A stretch of 42,931 nucleotides of DNA, from contig JANQWK010000042.1 of NCBI GenBank assembly GCA_030729925.1, positions 1 through 42,931 on the forward strand, written 5' to 3'. How positions within the stretch are numbered: the stretch's first letter is position 1; each line of letters opens with the position of its first letter. The translations under genes and the position numbers were made by a program. The notes beneath the pieces are model-generated. The model worked only from the letters and a program-made list of their open reading frames with translations, did no database searches and was not told where the DNA came from. Shown here one piece after another: positions 35,471 through 42,931 of this stretch. This DNA comes from Saprospiraceae bacterium (GTDB lineage Bacteria; Bacteroidota; Bacteroidia; Chitinophagales; Saprospiraceae).

Positions 35471-35986
35471 TTATTCCTCGATGAGAAAAACTCCGGAAGC
35501 GAGGAACTTGATCTCCGTTTTTGGCTCGGTAATAGCCGCAATCTCTTCGGCTGATTTTCCGGCGTCTTCTGCATAGTGCTTCAACTCATCCACCGGGGTC
35601 AGCTCTTTGAAGGCATAGCCATTCATCAGGATCTGCCTGCCGGCAATATCTTTAGGTACGAAAAATCCATAGTCCTTAAACCGAACCATTACGGCATCGT
35701 AAGCCTCATTGTCGGGCTTGATGTTCATCCAACAGCCTTTCATCTGGCAGACCTCACTGATCGTACCAGTAACCTGCAGGGCAAGAGAATCGTTATCCGA
35801 CATTTGCGCGATCAGGTCGTCTATAGACAGGGCATTGTCTGTCGTAAAGGCTTCGCCAAAAAATTCGCCCTTTTTTCCGTCGGGAAGGGTCGTGATCGGA
35901 TCGGCTTCGGTGCCATTGTCCTGTGAGGTATTGCAGCTCACTACAAAAGCAACCATGAGGGTAATCAGCAACAGTTGTTTTTTCAT
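35471..35986 (-). CDS. DUF4920-family lipoprotein
   Basis: A 171-residue lipoprotein (lipobox VVSC, Cys18). The core matches DUF4920: FFGEAFTTDNALSIDDLIAQ, VTGTISEVCQMKGCWMNI with a CxxxxC pair, VRFKDYGFFVPKDIAGR, and MNGYAFKELT. It would sit in the periplasm; the fold resembles small OB-like stress or nucleic-acid-unrelated domains, and no function is established. The downstream HD-domain gene is 7 bases away, so the two are probably cotranscribed. Confidence 0.85.
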   Translation of the reverse strand: MKKQLLLITLMVAFVVSCNTSQDNGTEADPITTLPDGKKGEFFGEAFTTDNALSIDDLIAQMSDNDSLALQVTGTISEVCQMKGCWMNIKPDNEAYDAVMVRFKDYGFFVPKDIAGRQILMNGYAFKELTPVDELKHYAEDAGKSAEEIAAITEPKTEIKFLASGVFLIEE

Positions 35987-36195
35987 AAAAAAATTTTTAG
36001 GCGATAAAGTTAACAGATTTTGCCGGAAGGGGGACGGCGAAAGTTAAAAGAATAAGCGCAGGCAATAATGGTTTTTTACCGAAGGTTATATAAAAACATT
36101 TGCGCAAAAAAAATATACCATATCGAAACAAGCCTTACACGCGATGAACAATTTGTTTTGCCGTCAGGCAAATAACCTCGAAATTAAGGCTTTTC

Positions 36196-37404
36196 ATGAA
36201 TGGATCATTGTTGCTAACGGCGTTTGTGGTGGTACTTCCTTTGTGGACTTTTGCCCAGCAGGGCTGTATCCTGGGCAATTGCAGACAGGGGTATGGGACT
36301 TTTATCTTTGAAGATGGATCTCGTTATACGGGCGAGTTTCAGGACGGCTATATTCACGGACTGGGTATCTTTGAAGCGCCTGACGGCGAAAAATACACTG
36401 GCAACTGGATCCGACAAAAAAGATGGGGTAAAGGTAGGCGACTATATGCCAATGGTGATTTGTATGTAGGTGATTTTAAAGAAGATAAGATTTTTGGCTT
36501 TGGTGAAATGTGGTTCCACGACGGGGGGTATTATAGGGGAAAGTGGGAGGATAATTTACCCCATGGCGAGGGTATCTTTGTATCGGCTACCGGAAGTGTA
36601 GCAAAGGGCGATTGGAAAGCAGGCAAACAAATCACATCCACTAATTCGGGAGAGACTGCGCTGGAGGGTGGGACAAATCCCACTACCATCTACGCAGTGG
36701 TCATTGGGGTCGCTGACTATCAAAGCATGCCCGCCCTGCAATTTGCTGACGACGATGCACTGCAAATCGGCGCTTTTTTAAGAAGCGCTTCAGGAGGTGC
36801 ATTAGGAGCACATCAGCTCACCATCTTAACGGATGCGGAAGCTACTGCTCAGCGAATTGAGGCGGTCACGGCAGAGGCATTTGCCAAAGCCGATGATAAT
36901 GACATGATCCTTTTCTATTTCTCCGGTCATGGTGTAGAAGGTGCTTTTCTACCTGTTGATGCGGATGGCTATCAGAATATGCTTAGCCATACCACTCTGA
37001 AATCACTAATGTTGTCCAGTAGGGCAAAATATAAATTGGTAATCGCAGATGCTTGCCATGCCGGAGGGATGCTTCCTTACCGGGATCATGGCGACCAACA
37101 GGCGTTTATCAAAAAATTCTATGGCAGTTTTGAGGGCGTAACGGGTGGAATGGCGCTGCTGATGTCTTCCAAAGGCACGGAAATATCGCTGGAAGATGGA
37201 AGACTCCGATCGGGAGTTTTTAGTTTTTTCCTGGTCGAAGGCCTTCGGGGAGCAGCAGACACCGACCACAACACCATTGTAAACATTGCAGAGTTGTCAA
37301 ACTTCGTCTGCTCATCAGTTGCAAAGCATACCAATCGCATTCAGAACCCCGTGATACTGGGCAAATTTGACCCACTAATGCCAGTAGGCATCGTGCGCTG
37401 GTAA
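36196..37404 (+). CDS. Exported MORN-repeat / caspase-like (C14) protease, short paralogue
   Basis: A 402-residue protein with a signal peptide (likely cut after FAQQ near 22). Residues 24-140 are about five MORN repeats (GSRYTGEFQDGYIHGLG, DLYVGDFKEDKIFGFG, YYRGKWEDNLPHGEG), preceded by a CILGNC motif (Cys24, Cys29). Residues 165-400 form a caspase-like peptidase domain: YAVVIGVADYQSMP, catalytic His245 in FYFSGHGVEG, and catalytic Cys287 in LVIADACHAGG. Both residues are intact. The protein would act in the periplasm or at the cell surface, not the cytosol. Its target is unknown. A related longer gene follows 94 bases downstream. Confidence 0.85.
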   Translation: MNGSLLLTAFVVVLPLWTFAQQGCILGNCRQGYGTFIFEDGSRYTGEFQDGYIHGLGIFEAPDGEKYTGNWIRQKRWGKGRRLYANGDLYVGDFKEDKIFGFGEMWFHDGGYYRGKWEDNLPHGEGIFVSATGSVAKGDWKAGKQITSTNSGETALEGGTNPTTIYAVVIGVADYQSMPALQFADDDALQIGAFLRSASGGALGAHQLTILTDAEATAQRIEAVTAEAFAKADDNDMILFYFSGHGVEGAFLPVDADGYQNMLSHTTLKSLMLSSRAKYKLVIADACHAGGMLPYRDHGDQQAFIKKFYGSFEGVTGGMALLMSSKGTEISLEDGRLRSGVFSFFLVEGLRGAADTDHNTIVNIAELSNFVCSSVAKHTNRIQNPVILGKFDPLMPVGIVRW

Positions 37405-37459
37405 TTATGGTTTTTTTTGTTATATTAAAAAAATCAATGTATTGTTCTCGCATTTGTAG

Positions 37460-37467
37460 TAACTTTG
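37460..37467 (+). promoter_or_regulatory. Predicted -7 box for the second MORN-caspase gene
   Basis: TAACTTTG, a full TAnnTTTG match, 32 bases before the ATG at 37499. It implies the long paralogue has its own promoter. No clear -33 partner. Confidence 0.45.
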
Positions 37468-37498
37468 TAAAGAATAGCAAATTCAAACCCGAAAACTC

Positions 37499-39454
37499 AT
37501 GTATATAAAATCTGCCATTTTGTTTGTTATGCTGATCTTATCTTCCTTGGTAGCGGGGGCACAATGTCTTGAGGGAAATTGTATTGACGGGGTAGGTACT
37601 TATCAGTACAAAACAGGTTCTACGTATGTGGGCGAGTTCAGGCTGGGAGTCAGGAATGGTCACGGGAGTCTTTTTTACCGGGACGGTTCGAAGTATCAGG
37701 GTGACTGGAAAAATGATCAGCCTAATGGTTTTGGCGTGGAGTACATGCCGGATGGAAGTAGTCGTGCAGGGGAATGGCAAAAGGGCAGGTATGTGGGGGC
37801 GCTGGCTTCGGCAGAGGGTTTGGCGGAGAAAGGAGGAACGGTGTTGCGCGATCAAAAGGGATGTGTTTCGGGCGATTGCATGAATGGCAAGGGCATCTAT
37901 ATTCACCAGAGTGGTGCGATTTATGTGGGTGATTTTGCGGACGGAGAGGTTCACGGAAATGGGGTTTGTTTTTACGAGGATGGCAGCAAATATCAGGGCG
38001 AATGGAGGCATCGTTTTCCGGAGGGAACCGGTACAAAGAGCTATCCCGACGGCAGGCAGATTAGTGGACAGTGGAAAAAGGGGCAGCCTCTGGACGACAT
38101 GGGGCGACTGGTAGCGAGTTATTTTCAGCGGGAGGACTACGAAGAGACTGTTGATGTGCAATTTGGTTGTCTTATGGGCAATTGCGAAAATGGAGAGGGA
38201 ACATACGCCTATCCGGACGGAAGCAAGTACGAAGGTTTTTTTGTCAATGGCAAACCGAGTTTGAGGGGTACTTTTTATTATCCCAATGGGGAACGGTACG
38301 TGGGTGGTTTCAAAAACGGTCTTCCGGACGGCGATGGCAAACTGTACCGCTTGGGTGGCGAGATAAGAACTGGTCAATGGGTTGCGGGGGAATGGACGGG
38401 TGCAGCGGATGTTTTTGTGTCGGCACAGCCAACTGCCGGGTGTGTGAGCGGCAATTGTGACAATGGAATGGGCACGTATCGCTTCAAAAACGGCGATCGC
38501 TACGAAGGTTATTTTTTGAATGGGCTTCCGCATGGAAAAGGCAGGGTTTCTTATACCAATGGCGAATATTACGAAGGTGACTTCGAGCGCGGATATTTCA
38601 ATGGTATCGGTACTTTACACATGAACGAAAGGTCACCCGTGCATGGCCAATGGAAAGACGGCGTGTACATAGGGCCTGAAAAAACAGACCCACTGCCGTT
38701 GCCAACGCCTGCTATTTCCGCAAGACCTACCAACCAACTCAAAATTTGGGCCGTGATTATCGGCGTTGCAGATTACAAACACATGCCCGTGCTTCGTTAT
38801 ACCGATGATGATGCCTATCGGATGTATGCTTTTTTGAAAAGCCCGGAAGGTGGGGCGCTTAGCGACGAACAGATCATGGTGTTGGTAGATGAGGAGGCAA
38901 CAAAGGAAAATATCCTGAAAAAGATGAACTATGTGTTCAGCAAAGCCGGCCCCAACGATCTGGTCATGTTGTACTATTCCGGACACGGCTTGAAGGGGTC
39001 ATTCCTGCCGATTGACTTTGACGGGTACAACAACAAATTGCTGCACACCGAGATCAATAATATCATGGAAAAAAGTCGGGCGAAATACAAACTCTTGCTG
39101 GCAGATGCCTGCTACTCAGGGAGCTTGTTTACCATGCGCAGCGCAGAAGTCCCTGATGCGATTAATACCTATTACTCTACCCTGGCCGAAGCAGGCTCGG
39201 GAACAGCACTCATCATGTCGTCCAAATCCGAAGAAACCTCCCTCGAGTCCAGCGAGGTCCGCCAGGGCGTATTCACACACTTCTTGATTCGCGGACTAAA
39301 AGGAGAAGCAGATAACGATGCCAACAAGGTTGTCACAATTGACGAACTGTTTGGCTTTGTCTATGGCAATGTACGCACCTACTCCGGCAACAGACAGTCA
39401 CCTGTGATAAAAGGCGATTACGATAAAAAAATGACCGTAGCAGTAATTAGGTAG
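37499..39454 (+). CDS. Exported MORN-repeat / caspase-like (C14) protease, long paralogue
   Basis: A 651-residue relative of the preceding protein. After a signal peptide (cut near AGAQ, residue 22) there are four modules of 90-100 residues, each opening with CxxGxC and GxGxY (Cys23/28, 122/127, 224/229, 315/320) and followed by MORN repeats such as GSKYQGDWKNDQPNGFG and DRYEGYFLNGLPHGKG. A Pro-rich hinge (396-411) leads to the caspase-like domain: WAVIIGVADYKHMP, catalytic His496 in YYSGHGLKG and Cys538 in LLADACYSGS. Both catalytic residues are present. Substrate and trigger are unknown; MORN repeats often bind lipids or proteins. Confidence 0.87.
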   Translation: MYIKSAILFVMLILSSLVAGAQCLEGNCIDGVGTYQYKTGSTYVGEFRLGVRNGHGSLFYRDGSKYQGDWKNDQPNGFGVEYMPDGSSRAGEWQKGRYVGALASAEGLAEKGGTVLRDQKGCVSGDCMNGKGIYIHQSGAIYVGDFADGEVHGNGVCFYEDGSKYQGEWRHRFPEGTGTKSYPDGRQISGQWKKGQPLDDMGRLVASYFQREDYEETVDVQFGCLMGNCENGEGTYAYPDGSKYEGFFVNGKPSLRGTFYYPNGERYVGGFKNGLPDGDGKLYRLGGEIRTGQWVAGEWTGAADVFVSAQPTAGCVSGNCDNGMGTYRFKNGDRYEGYFLNGLPHGKGRVSYTNGEYYEGDFERGYFNGIGTLHMNERSPVHGQWKDGVYIGPEKTDPLPLPTPAISARPTNQLKIWAVIIGVADYKHMPVLRYTDDDAYRMYAFLKSPEGGALSDEQIMVLVDEEATKENILKKMNYVFSKAGPNDLVMLYYSGHGLKGSFLPIDFDGYNNKLLHTEINNIMEKSRAKYKLLLADACYSGSLFTMRSAEVPDAINTYYSTLAEAGSGTALIMSSKSEETSLESSEVRQGVFTHFLIRGLKGEADNDANKVVTIDELFGFVYGNVRTYSGNRQSPVIKGDYDKKMTVAVIR

Positions 39455-39471
39455 TTGTTAATTATTTTTCC

Positions 39472-39479
39472 TACCTTTG
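39472..39479 (+). promoter_or_regulatory. Predicted -7 box for the rpsF-rpsR-rplI operon
   Basis: TACCTTTG, a full TAnnTTTG match, 54 bases before the rpsF ATG. The -33 region overlaps the end of the caspase gene and is not distinct. The leader starts close to a small CCG-hairpin. Confidence 0.6.
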
Positions 39480-39532
39480 CAACCGCTTTTTATAAAGCAG
39501 GAAAAAATTACGTTTAACTAAAAAATTTTGGT

Positions 39533-39973
39533 ATGTCTGATCCAAAGAGATCCTACGAGATTACATTCATCGTAGACCCAGTGCTGCCGGGGGAAGAAAT
39601 CAGTTCGACAGCTCAGACGTACGTGGATTTGCTCAAAAATGAAGGTTGCGACATCATCCACGTCGACGAAATGGGTCTTCGCCAGTTGGCTTACGCGATT
39701 AACAAGCGCTCCTCCGGGGTGTATTTTTGCATTGAATTCACGACCCTTACCGGTGATGTGATTGCGGTATTGGAGTTGGCATTGAAGCGGGACGAGCGCA
39801 TCATGCGTTTCTTGACGGTCAAGCTGGACAAGTTTGGCGTTAAGTACAACGAAGACAAGCGCAAGGGCTTGATTGGAAAACGCAAAAAACAGTCTGAAGC
39901 TGCGGATCAAGCTCCTAAGAGCGAGCCTTCCAAGCCAGCTGCTCCGGCTGTTGAATCGAAAGATAAGGAATAG
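39533..39973 (+). CDS. rpsF: 30S ribosomal protein S6
   Basis: A 146-residue S6 protein. The core matches the family: [13 protein letters not shown], then [22 protein letters not shown] and [16 protein letters not shown]. The C-terminal 30 residues are a charged Lys/Glu/Ala/Pro tail, common in Bacteroidota S6. It binds the central domain of 16S rRNA with S18, encoded 26 bases downstream. No Shine-Dalgarno sequence is visible. Confidence 0.97.
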   Translation: MSDPKRSYEITFIVDPVLPGEEISSTAQTYVDLLKNEGCDIIHVDEMGLRQLAYAINKRSSGVYFCIEFTTLTGDVIAVLELALKRDERIMRFLTVKLDKFGVKYNEDKRKGLIGKRKKQSEAADQAPKSEPSKPAAPAVESKDKE

Positions 39974-39999
39974 GTAACCCCTTCAAAAGCAGATTAATC

Positions 40000-40266
40000 A
40001 TGGCAAATAAAGATGATATTAAGTTCCTGAGCAATCCAAAGATTGGCCAGAACAGAAAAAAATACTGTCGTTTTCGCAAGTTCGGTATCAAGCATATTGA
40101 TTATAAGGATGCTGACTTCTTGTTGCAGTTTGTAAACGAGCAGGGTAAACTGCTTCCTCGCAGGATCACGGGCAATTCGCTCAAGTATCAGCGCAAGGTG
40201 GCTACCGCGGTGAAGCGTGCCCGTCATTTGGGACTACTTCCTTTTGTGGCGGATTTGTTGAAATAA
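40000..40266 (+). CDS. rpsR: 30S ribosomal protein S18
   Basis: An 88-residue basic protein with the S18 core: [38 protein letters not shown] and [22 protein letters not shown] (landmarks [10 protein letters not shown] and ARHLGLLP). It dimerises with S6 on the ribosome platform. It lies between rpsF and rplI in the standard order, with short gaps. The upstream region has no Shine-Dalgarno sequence. Confidence 0.98.
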   Translation: MANKDDIKFLSNPKIGQNRKKYCRFRKFGIKHIDYKDADFLLQFVNEQGKLLPRRITGNSLKYQRKVATAVKRARHLGLLPFVADLLK

Positions 40267-40308
40267 GGAGACTTCTTAGATTGCAGTTGTCTTTCAAAAC
40301 GATTTATC

Positions 40309-40755
40309 ATGGAAATTATATTGTTAAAAGATGTAGATAAAGTAGGGGACAAGCATACCATTGTTACGGTGAAGGACGGGTATGGCAGAAATTATCTGAT
40401 TCCCCAGGGTATGGCCGTGATTGCCAATCCTACCAACCGCAAGAAGTTGGATGATATTATTCGCAAAGAGGAAGATATGGCTGCTGCGCGTGTGGCTGAG
40501 TTCCGCGATCTGGCAGCTTTCCTTAAGGATAAGATGTTGAAAATCGGTGCGAAAGCGGGAACCAGTGGCAAGATTTTTGGTAGTGTTACCAATGTTCAGA
40601 TTGCTGCTGCGTTGAAAGACCAGCTCGATATCGAGATAGAGCGCAGAAAGGTGGTGCTTCCTGAGGATGTGAAGGAGCTTGGTACTTACCAGGCAAAGCT
40701 GGATTTGCACAAGGAGGTAGAGGTACTGGTCAACTTTGAAGTTGTGGCCGAGTAA
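40309..40755 (+). CDS. rplI: 50S ribosomal protein L9
   Basis: A 148-residue L9 of normal size. The N-terminal RNA-binding domain has MEIILLKDVDKVGDKHTIVT and VKDGYGRNYLIPQGMAV; the long connecting helix and C-terminal domain follow (KAGTSGKIFGSVT, LDLHKEVEVLVNFEVVAE). It binds 23S rRNA near the L1 stalk. It is the last gene of the operon and is followed by a strong terminator. Confidence 0.98.
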   Translation: MEIILLKDVDKVGDKHTIVTVKDGYGRNYLIPQGMAVIANPTNRKKLDDIIRKEEDMAAARVAEFRDLAAFLKDKMLKIGAKAGTSGKIFGSVTNVQIAAALKDQLDIEIERRKVVLPEDVKELGTYQAKLDLHKEVEVLVNFEVVAE

Positions 40756-40779
40756 TAGCAGTTATGCTGCGCAAAAAAG

Positions 40780-40811
40780 GGGGAGTACTCATTCGAGTGC
40801 TCCCCTTTTTT
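40780..40811. terminator. Bidirectional intrinsic terminator after rplI
   Basis: An 11-bp stem (GGGGAGTACTC at 40780-40790 with GAGTGCTCCCC at 40795-40805, one G-T pair) and ATTC loop, followed by TTTTTT. AAAAAA precedes the stem, so it also serves the YgjP-type gene ending at 40815 on the other strand. Confidence 0.92.
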
Positions 40812-40814
40812 GTT

Positions 40815-41558
40815 TCAGAATGTACAGCTGTGTCCGTGGATGTCCAGCCATTGTTCTTTTTCCCGATAATCGGGCATGGCTTTGGCCACCAGTTGCCAGA
40901 ATTTTTCTGAATGGTTAAACTCCGACAGGTGGGCAAGTTCGTGGATGATGACATAGTCCATGACCGGCTGGGGTACCAGCAACAACCGGTTGGAAAGTTG
41001 GATATTGCCGCTGGATGAGCAGCTGCCCCACTGTGTTTTTTGTTCGCGGAGCTGAACTTTGCCAAACTGAAATTGAAAATGGGTGTGGTTGAGTATGTCA
41101 ACCCTGGCCTTAACAGCAGGAAGCTGATGTTTACTAACCAGTTTGCTGAGAAGTTTGCGGATGGTCTGCTGTAGCGCCAACCCCTCTAGCTTGTTGTTAA
41201 GTTCCAAGTAAAGGTTGTCGCCGTGTAAGCTCCCGCTGGAAGACTGCCGCGTTGCAAAGGAAAGATGCAGCCGATAAGTTGCAGCAGTCGTAACGATCTT
41301 TTGTCCATTGGCATACGAACAAACAGCAAACCTGTTTTTGAGGGTAGGATGCTTTTCCAGCTCAGATGCAAGTGCGTTGTGAAACCATGCAATCGCCTGT
41401 TGCTCGCCTTCATGAGTTAAGTTCAAGGGCAGGCGCAATATGGCTTGACTGGAGGTGATACTCATGCGAACGTCACTCCGAAGTTCCATGATGATTTGTA
41501 CCGGAATTTCAAGATCCCCGAAACAGACTTTTTGTTTGATCGTTTTGCGCAGCGTCAT
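40815..41558 (-). CDS. YgjP-type (DUF45, M48-like) metallopeptidase
   Basis: A 247-residue protein with a zinc-peptidase motif near the C-terminus: HELAHLSEFNH, giving ligands His206 and His210, catalytic Glu207 and likely third ligand His216 (HSEKFW). The motif is preceded by the family segment REQKTQWGSCSSSGNIQLS and LLLVPQPVMDYVIIHELAH. No signal peptide, so cytoplasmic. Physiological substrates are not known; relatives often sit by restriction or DNA-processing genes, which is not the case here. I chose the ATG at 41558, 9 bases after the serC stop; a TTG at 41567 would add three residues. It is likely cotranscribed with serC. Confidence 0.88.
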   Translation of the reverse strand: MTLRKTIKQKVCFGDLEIPVQIIMELRSDVRMSITSSQAILRLPLNLTHEGEQQAIAWFHNALASELEKHPTLKNRFAVCSYANGQKIVTTAATYRLHLSFATRQSSSGSLHGDNLYLELNNKLEGLALQQTIRKLLSKLVSKHQLPAVKARVDILNHTHFQFQFGKVQLREQKTQWGSCSSSGNIQLSNRLLLVPQPVMDYVIIHELAHLSEFNHSEKFWQLVAKAMPDYREKEQWLDIHGHSCTF

Positions 41559-41567
41559 GGTCAACAA

Positions 41568-42638
41568 TTATCCATTAACTCGTTCAAAATGTTGCATGGC
41601 CTGTACAAGTGCCAGTACCGACTCCTGCTCCATGGCATTGTATATCGAAGCCCGGAACCCACCAACAGAGCGGTGCCCCTTGATGCCGTCACAACCCGCT
41701 TCCTTCGCAAGGGCAAGGAAGGGCTTCTCGTGTGCGGGATCCCCCGTAACGAAAGTAGCGTTCATGAGCGACCGGTCTTCTGTCTGTGCGACTCCCCTGA
41801 AAAGTGGATTGCGGTCAATCTCATTATAGATCAAAGCTGCTTTTGTCCGATTGTGTTGCTCCATGGCAGCCAAGCCCCCCATTGCTTTAATCCAGCGCAA
41901 GGTAAGCATGGTCACATAAATAGGGAACACCGGCGGGGTGTTGTAAGAAGACTGCTGCTCAATGTGGTTTTTGTAATTGAGCATGCTCGGGATCACCCGG
42001 TTGACCTTACCCAGTAGTTCCTCATTAACGATCACCAGCGTTACACCGGCAGGCCCAAGATTCTTCTGCGCACCCGCATAAATCAATCCAAAACCGGAAA
42101 CGTCTATCGGCCTACTGAAAATGTCAGACGACATATCGCATACCATAGGTACAGAGGTAGTCGGAAAAGCATGAAACTGGGTACCATATATAGTATTGTT
42201 ACTGGTGAGGTGCAGATAGGCAGCGCCCTCAGGAATTAGATAGTCCTTCGGGATGTAAGTGTACTGCTTGTCCTTGGAGGAAGCAATCACGTCAACATTG
42301 CCAAACAAACGCGCTTCCTTGATCGCTTTTGACGACCAAGTACCCGTGTCAATATAAGCAGCATGCCCGTCTTGCTCCAAAAGATTCATGGCAGTCATGA
42401 AAAACTGACTGCTCGCTCCACCCGATAGAAACAATACCTTGTACTGCTCCGGTAATTGCAGCAACTCACTTACCAAAGCCTCCGCTTCTTCCATTACCTG
42501 GATGAACTCCGGACTACGGTGGGAAATCTCCAACAGCGAAAAACCAATGCCGTTGAAGTCTAAAACAGCCGCAGCAGCTTGCTCGATTACAGCCGCAGGC
42601 AAAATGGCAGGTCCAGCACTGAAATTGTGCTTCTTCAT
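41568..42638 (-). CDS. serC: Phosphoserine aminotransferase
   Basis: A 356-residue PLP enzyme starting KKHNFSAGPAILP, the usual SerC start. Further landmarks are FLSGGASSQFFMTAMNLL (phosphate-binding), CDMSSDIFSRPIDVSGFGLI, and the PLP lysine Lys192 in YAGAQKNLGPAGVTLVIV. The C-terminal GHRSVGGFRASIYNAM binds the substrate phosphate. It converts 3-phosphohydroxypyruvate and glutamate to phosphoserine in serine synthesis, and may also serve pyridoxal phosphate synthesis. SerA and SerB are not in the window. A -7 box lies 42 bases upstream. Confidence 0.97.
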   Translation of the reverse strand: MKKHNFSAGPAILPAAVIEQAAAAVLDFNGIGFSLLEISHRSPEFIQVMEEAEALVSELLQLPEQYKVLFLSGGASSQFFMTAMNLLEQDGHAAYIDTGTWSSKAIKEARLFGNVDVIASSKDKQYTYIPKDYLIPEGAAYLHLTSNNTIYGTQFHAFPTTSVPMVCDMSSDIFSRPIDVSGFGLIYAGAQKNLGPAGVTLVIVNEELLGKVNRVIPSMLNYKNHIEQQSSYNTPPVFPIYVTMLTLRWIKAMGGLAAMEQHNRTKAALIYNEIDRNPLFRGVAQTEDRSLMNATFVTGDPAHEKPFLALAKEAGCDGIKGHRSVGGFRASIYNAMEQESVLALVQAMQHFERVNG

Positions 42639-42679
42639 ATTACTTGTGTTTATGTAGATGGATAGATTGATTCCCTACG

Positions 42680-42687
42680 CAAAATTA
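42680..42687 (-). promoter_or_regulatory. Predicted -7 box for serC
   Basis: The minus strand reads TAATTTTG, a full TAnnTTTG match, 42 bases upstream of the serC ATG. No clear -33 element. Confidence 0.5.
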
Positions 42688-42802
42688 GCCTTTATCCCGA
42701 CTAATTCACACCTGTAAGCCCCCAAAATAATGGCTTGACAACTACCAACACTTACTAACACAGGGAGTGGAGAAAAATGTTGACTTCTTTTTGAAAAAAG
42801 GC

Positions 42803-42833
42803 TTGGCAATATGAAAAGCGTGTAATACATTTG
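42803..42833 (+). promoter_or_regulatory. Rightward promoter near the window edge
   Basis: TTGGCA (42803-42808) and TACATTTG (42826-42833) are 17 bases apart, a good Bacteroidota promoter. It faces right, away from serC, into sequence outside the window. No coding start follows in the remaining 98 bases. Confidence 0.6.
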
Positions 42834-42920
42834 CATTCGCTTTTAACGAAAAGCATTTGCAACAGCAAAATTGAAATTGAAAGGCTCTGAATTTTTTTTC
42901 AAAAAAAGATTCAAAAAAGC

Positions 42921-42931
42921 TTGACAAAATA
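42921..42931 (+). promoter_or_regulatory. Possible second -33 element cut by the window end
   Basis: TTGACA at 42921-42926 follows an A/T-rich tract (42888-42918) of the kind seen upstream of strong Bacteroidota stable-RNA promoters. Its -7 box would lie past the end of the window. Confidence 0.4.

Noticed and set aside
37538-38533. 331-codon open frame opposite the long MORN-caspase gene
   Set aside because: The repeats on the coding strand create a repetitive mirror frame; no start context or domain.
37560-38650. Repeated DNA in the MORN region as a possible CRISPR or satellite array
   Set aside because: The periodicity comes from protein-level MORN repeats; DNA units vary and there are no uniform spacers.
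36196-39454. Caspase pair as a classical phage-defence (abortive infection) module
   Set aside because: Both proteins have signal peptides and there is no adjacent sensor, nuclease or pore-forming gene, so a cytosolic defence role is not supported.
42742-42927. Small 61-codon minus-strand frame near the right edge
   Set aside because: Its product is Phe/Lys-rich low-complexity sequence from the A/T-rich tract, and a rightward promoter lies across it.

Overview
The window is typical Bacteroidota chromosome, most likely from the Saprospiria/Lewinella side of the phylum. That placement is an inference from gene style. The phylum-level signs are a SusC/SusD pair, a type IX secretion (T9SS) C-terminal sorting domain, many SPII lipoproteins, start codons without Shine-Dalgarno sequences, and several TAnnTTTG -7 promoter boxes. 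I see no tRNA or rRNA gene, CRISPR array, insertion sequence or phage gene.

Left part (1-5.4 kb): a fused FAD / iron-sulfur 2-hydroxyacid dehydrogenase and an MscS-type channel, both +, face a CapA-family exported protein (-). A perfect 46-bp palindrome lies between the converging genes.

Metal block (5.4-18.2 kb, all +): first a TroABCD-type manganese (or zinc) ABC importer whose first permease carries a complete DtxR/MntR-like regulator at its C-terminus. A DtxR-box-like palindrome overlaps the predicted promoter of this operon. Next comes a copper/silver efflux operon: a small HYC_CC_PP-type Cys/His protein, an oversized CusA, a TolC-type CusC, a CusB with a heavy-metal-binding domain and a DUF3347 tail, a BNR-repeat lipoprotein with a CxCC motif, and a small heavy-metal-binding lipoprotein. 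It ends in a strong bidirectional terminator.

Middle (18.2-24.6 kb, all -): a small outer-membrane beta-barrel candidate, a T9SS cargo protein, and a SusD/SusC nutrient-uptake pair with no adjacent degradative enzymes.

Housekeeping block (24.7-33.4 kb, mostly -): fabH - efp - accB - accC - lipid-type ABC exporter, then a sodium:solute symporter and thioredoxin. An FKBP lipoprotein (+) converges on lspA (-).

Right part (33.4-42.9 kb): a DUF819 membrane protein; an HD-domain protein behind a DUF4920 lipoprotein; two tandem exported MORN-repeat/caspase-like proteases; the ribosomal operon rpsF-rpsR-rplI; and serC followed by a YgjP-type metallopeptidase (-). The last 130 bases carry rightward promoter signals, and their style suggests an rRNA or other stable-RNA operon just outside the window.

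The most notable items are the regulator fused into the manganese permease together with its candidate operator, the tandem MORN-caspase proteins with a repeating CxxGxC module, the enlarged CusA, and the perfect palindrome.
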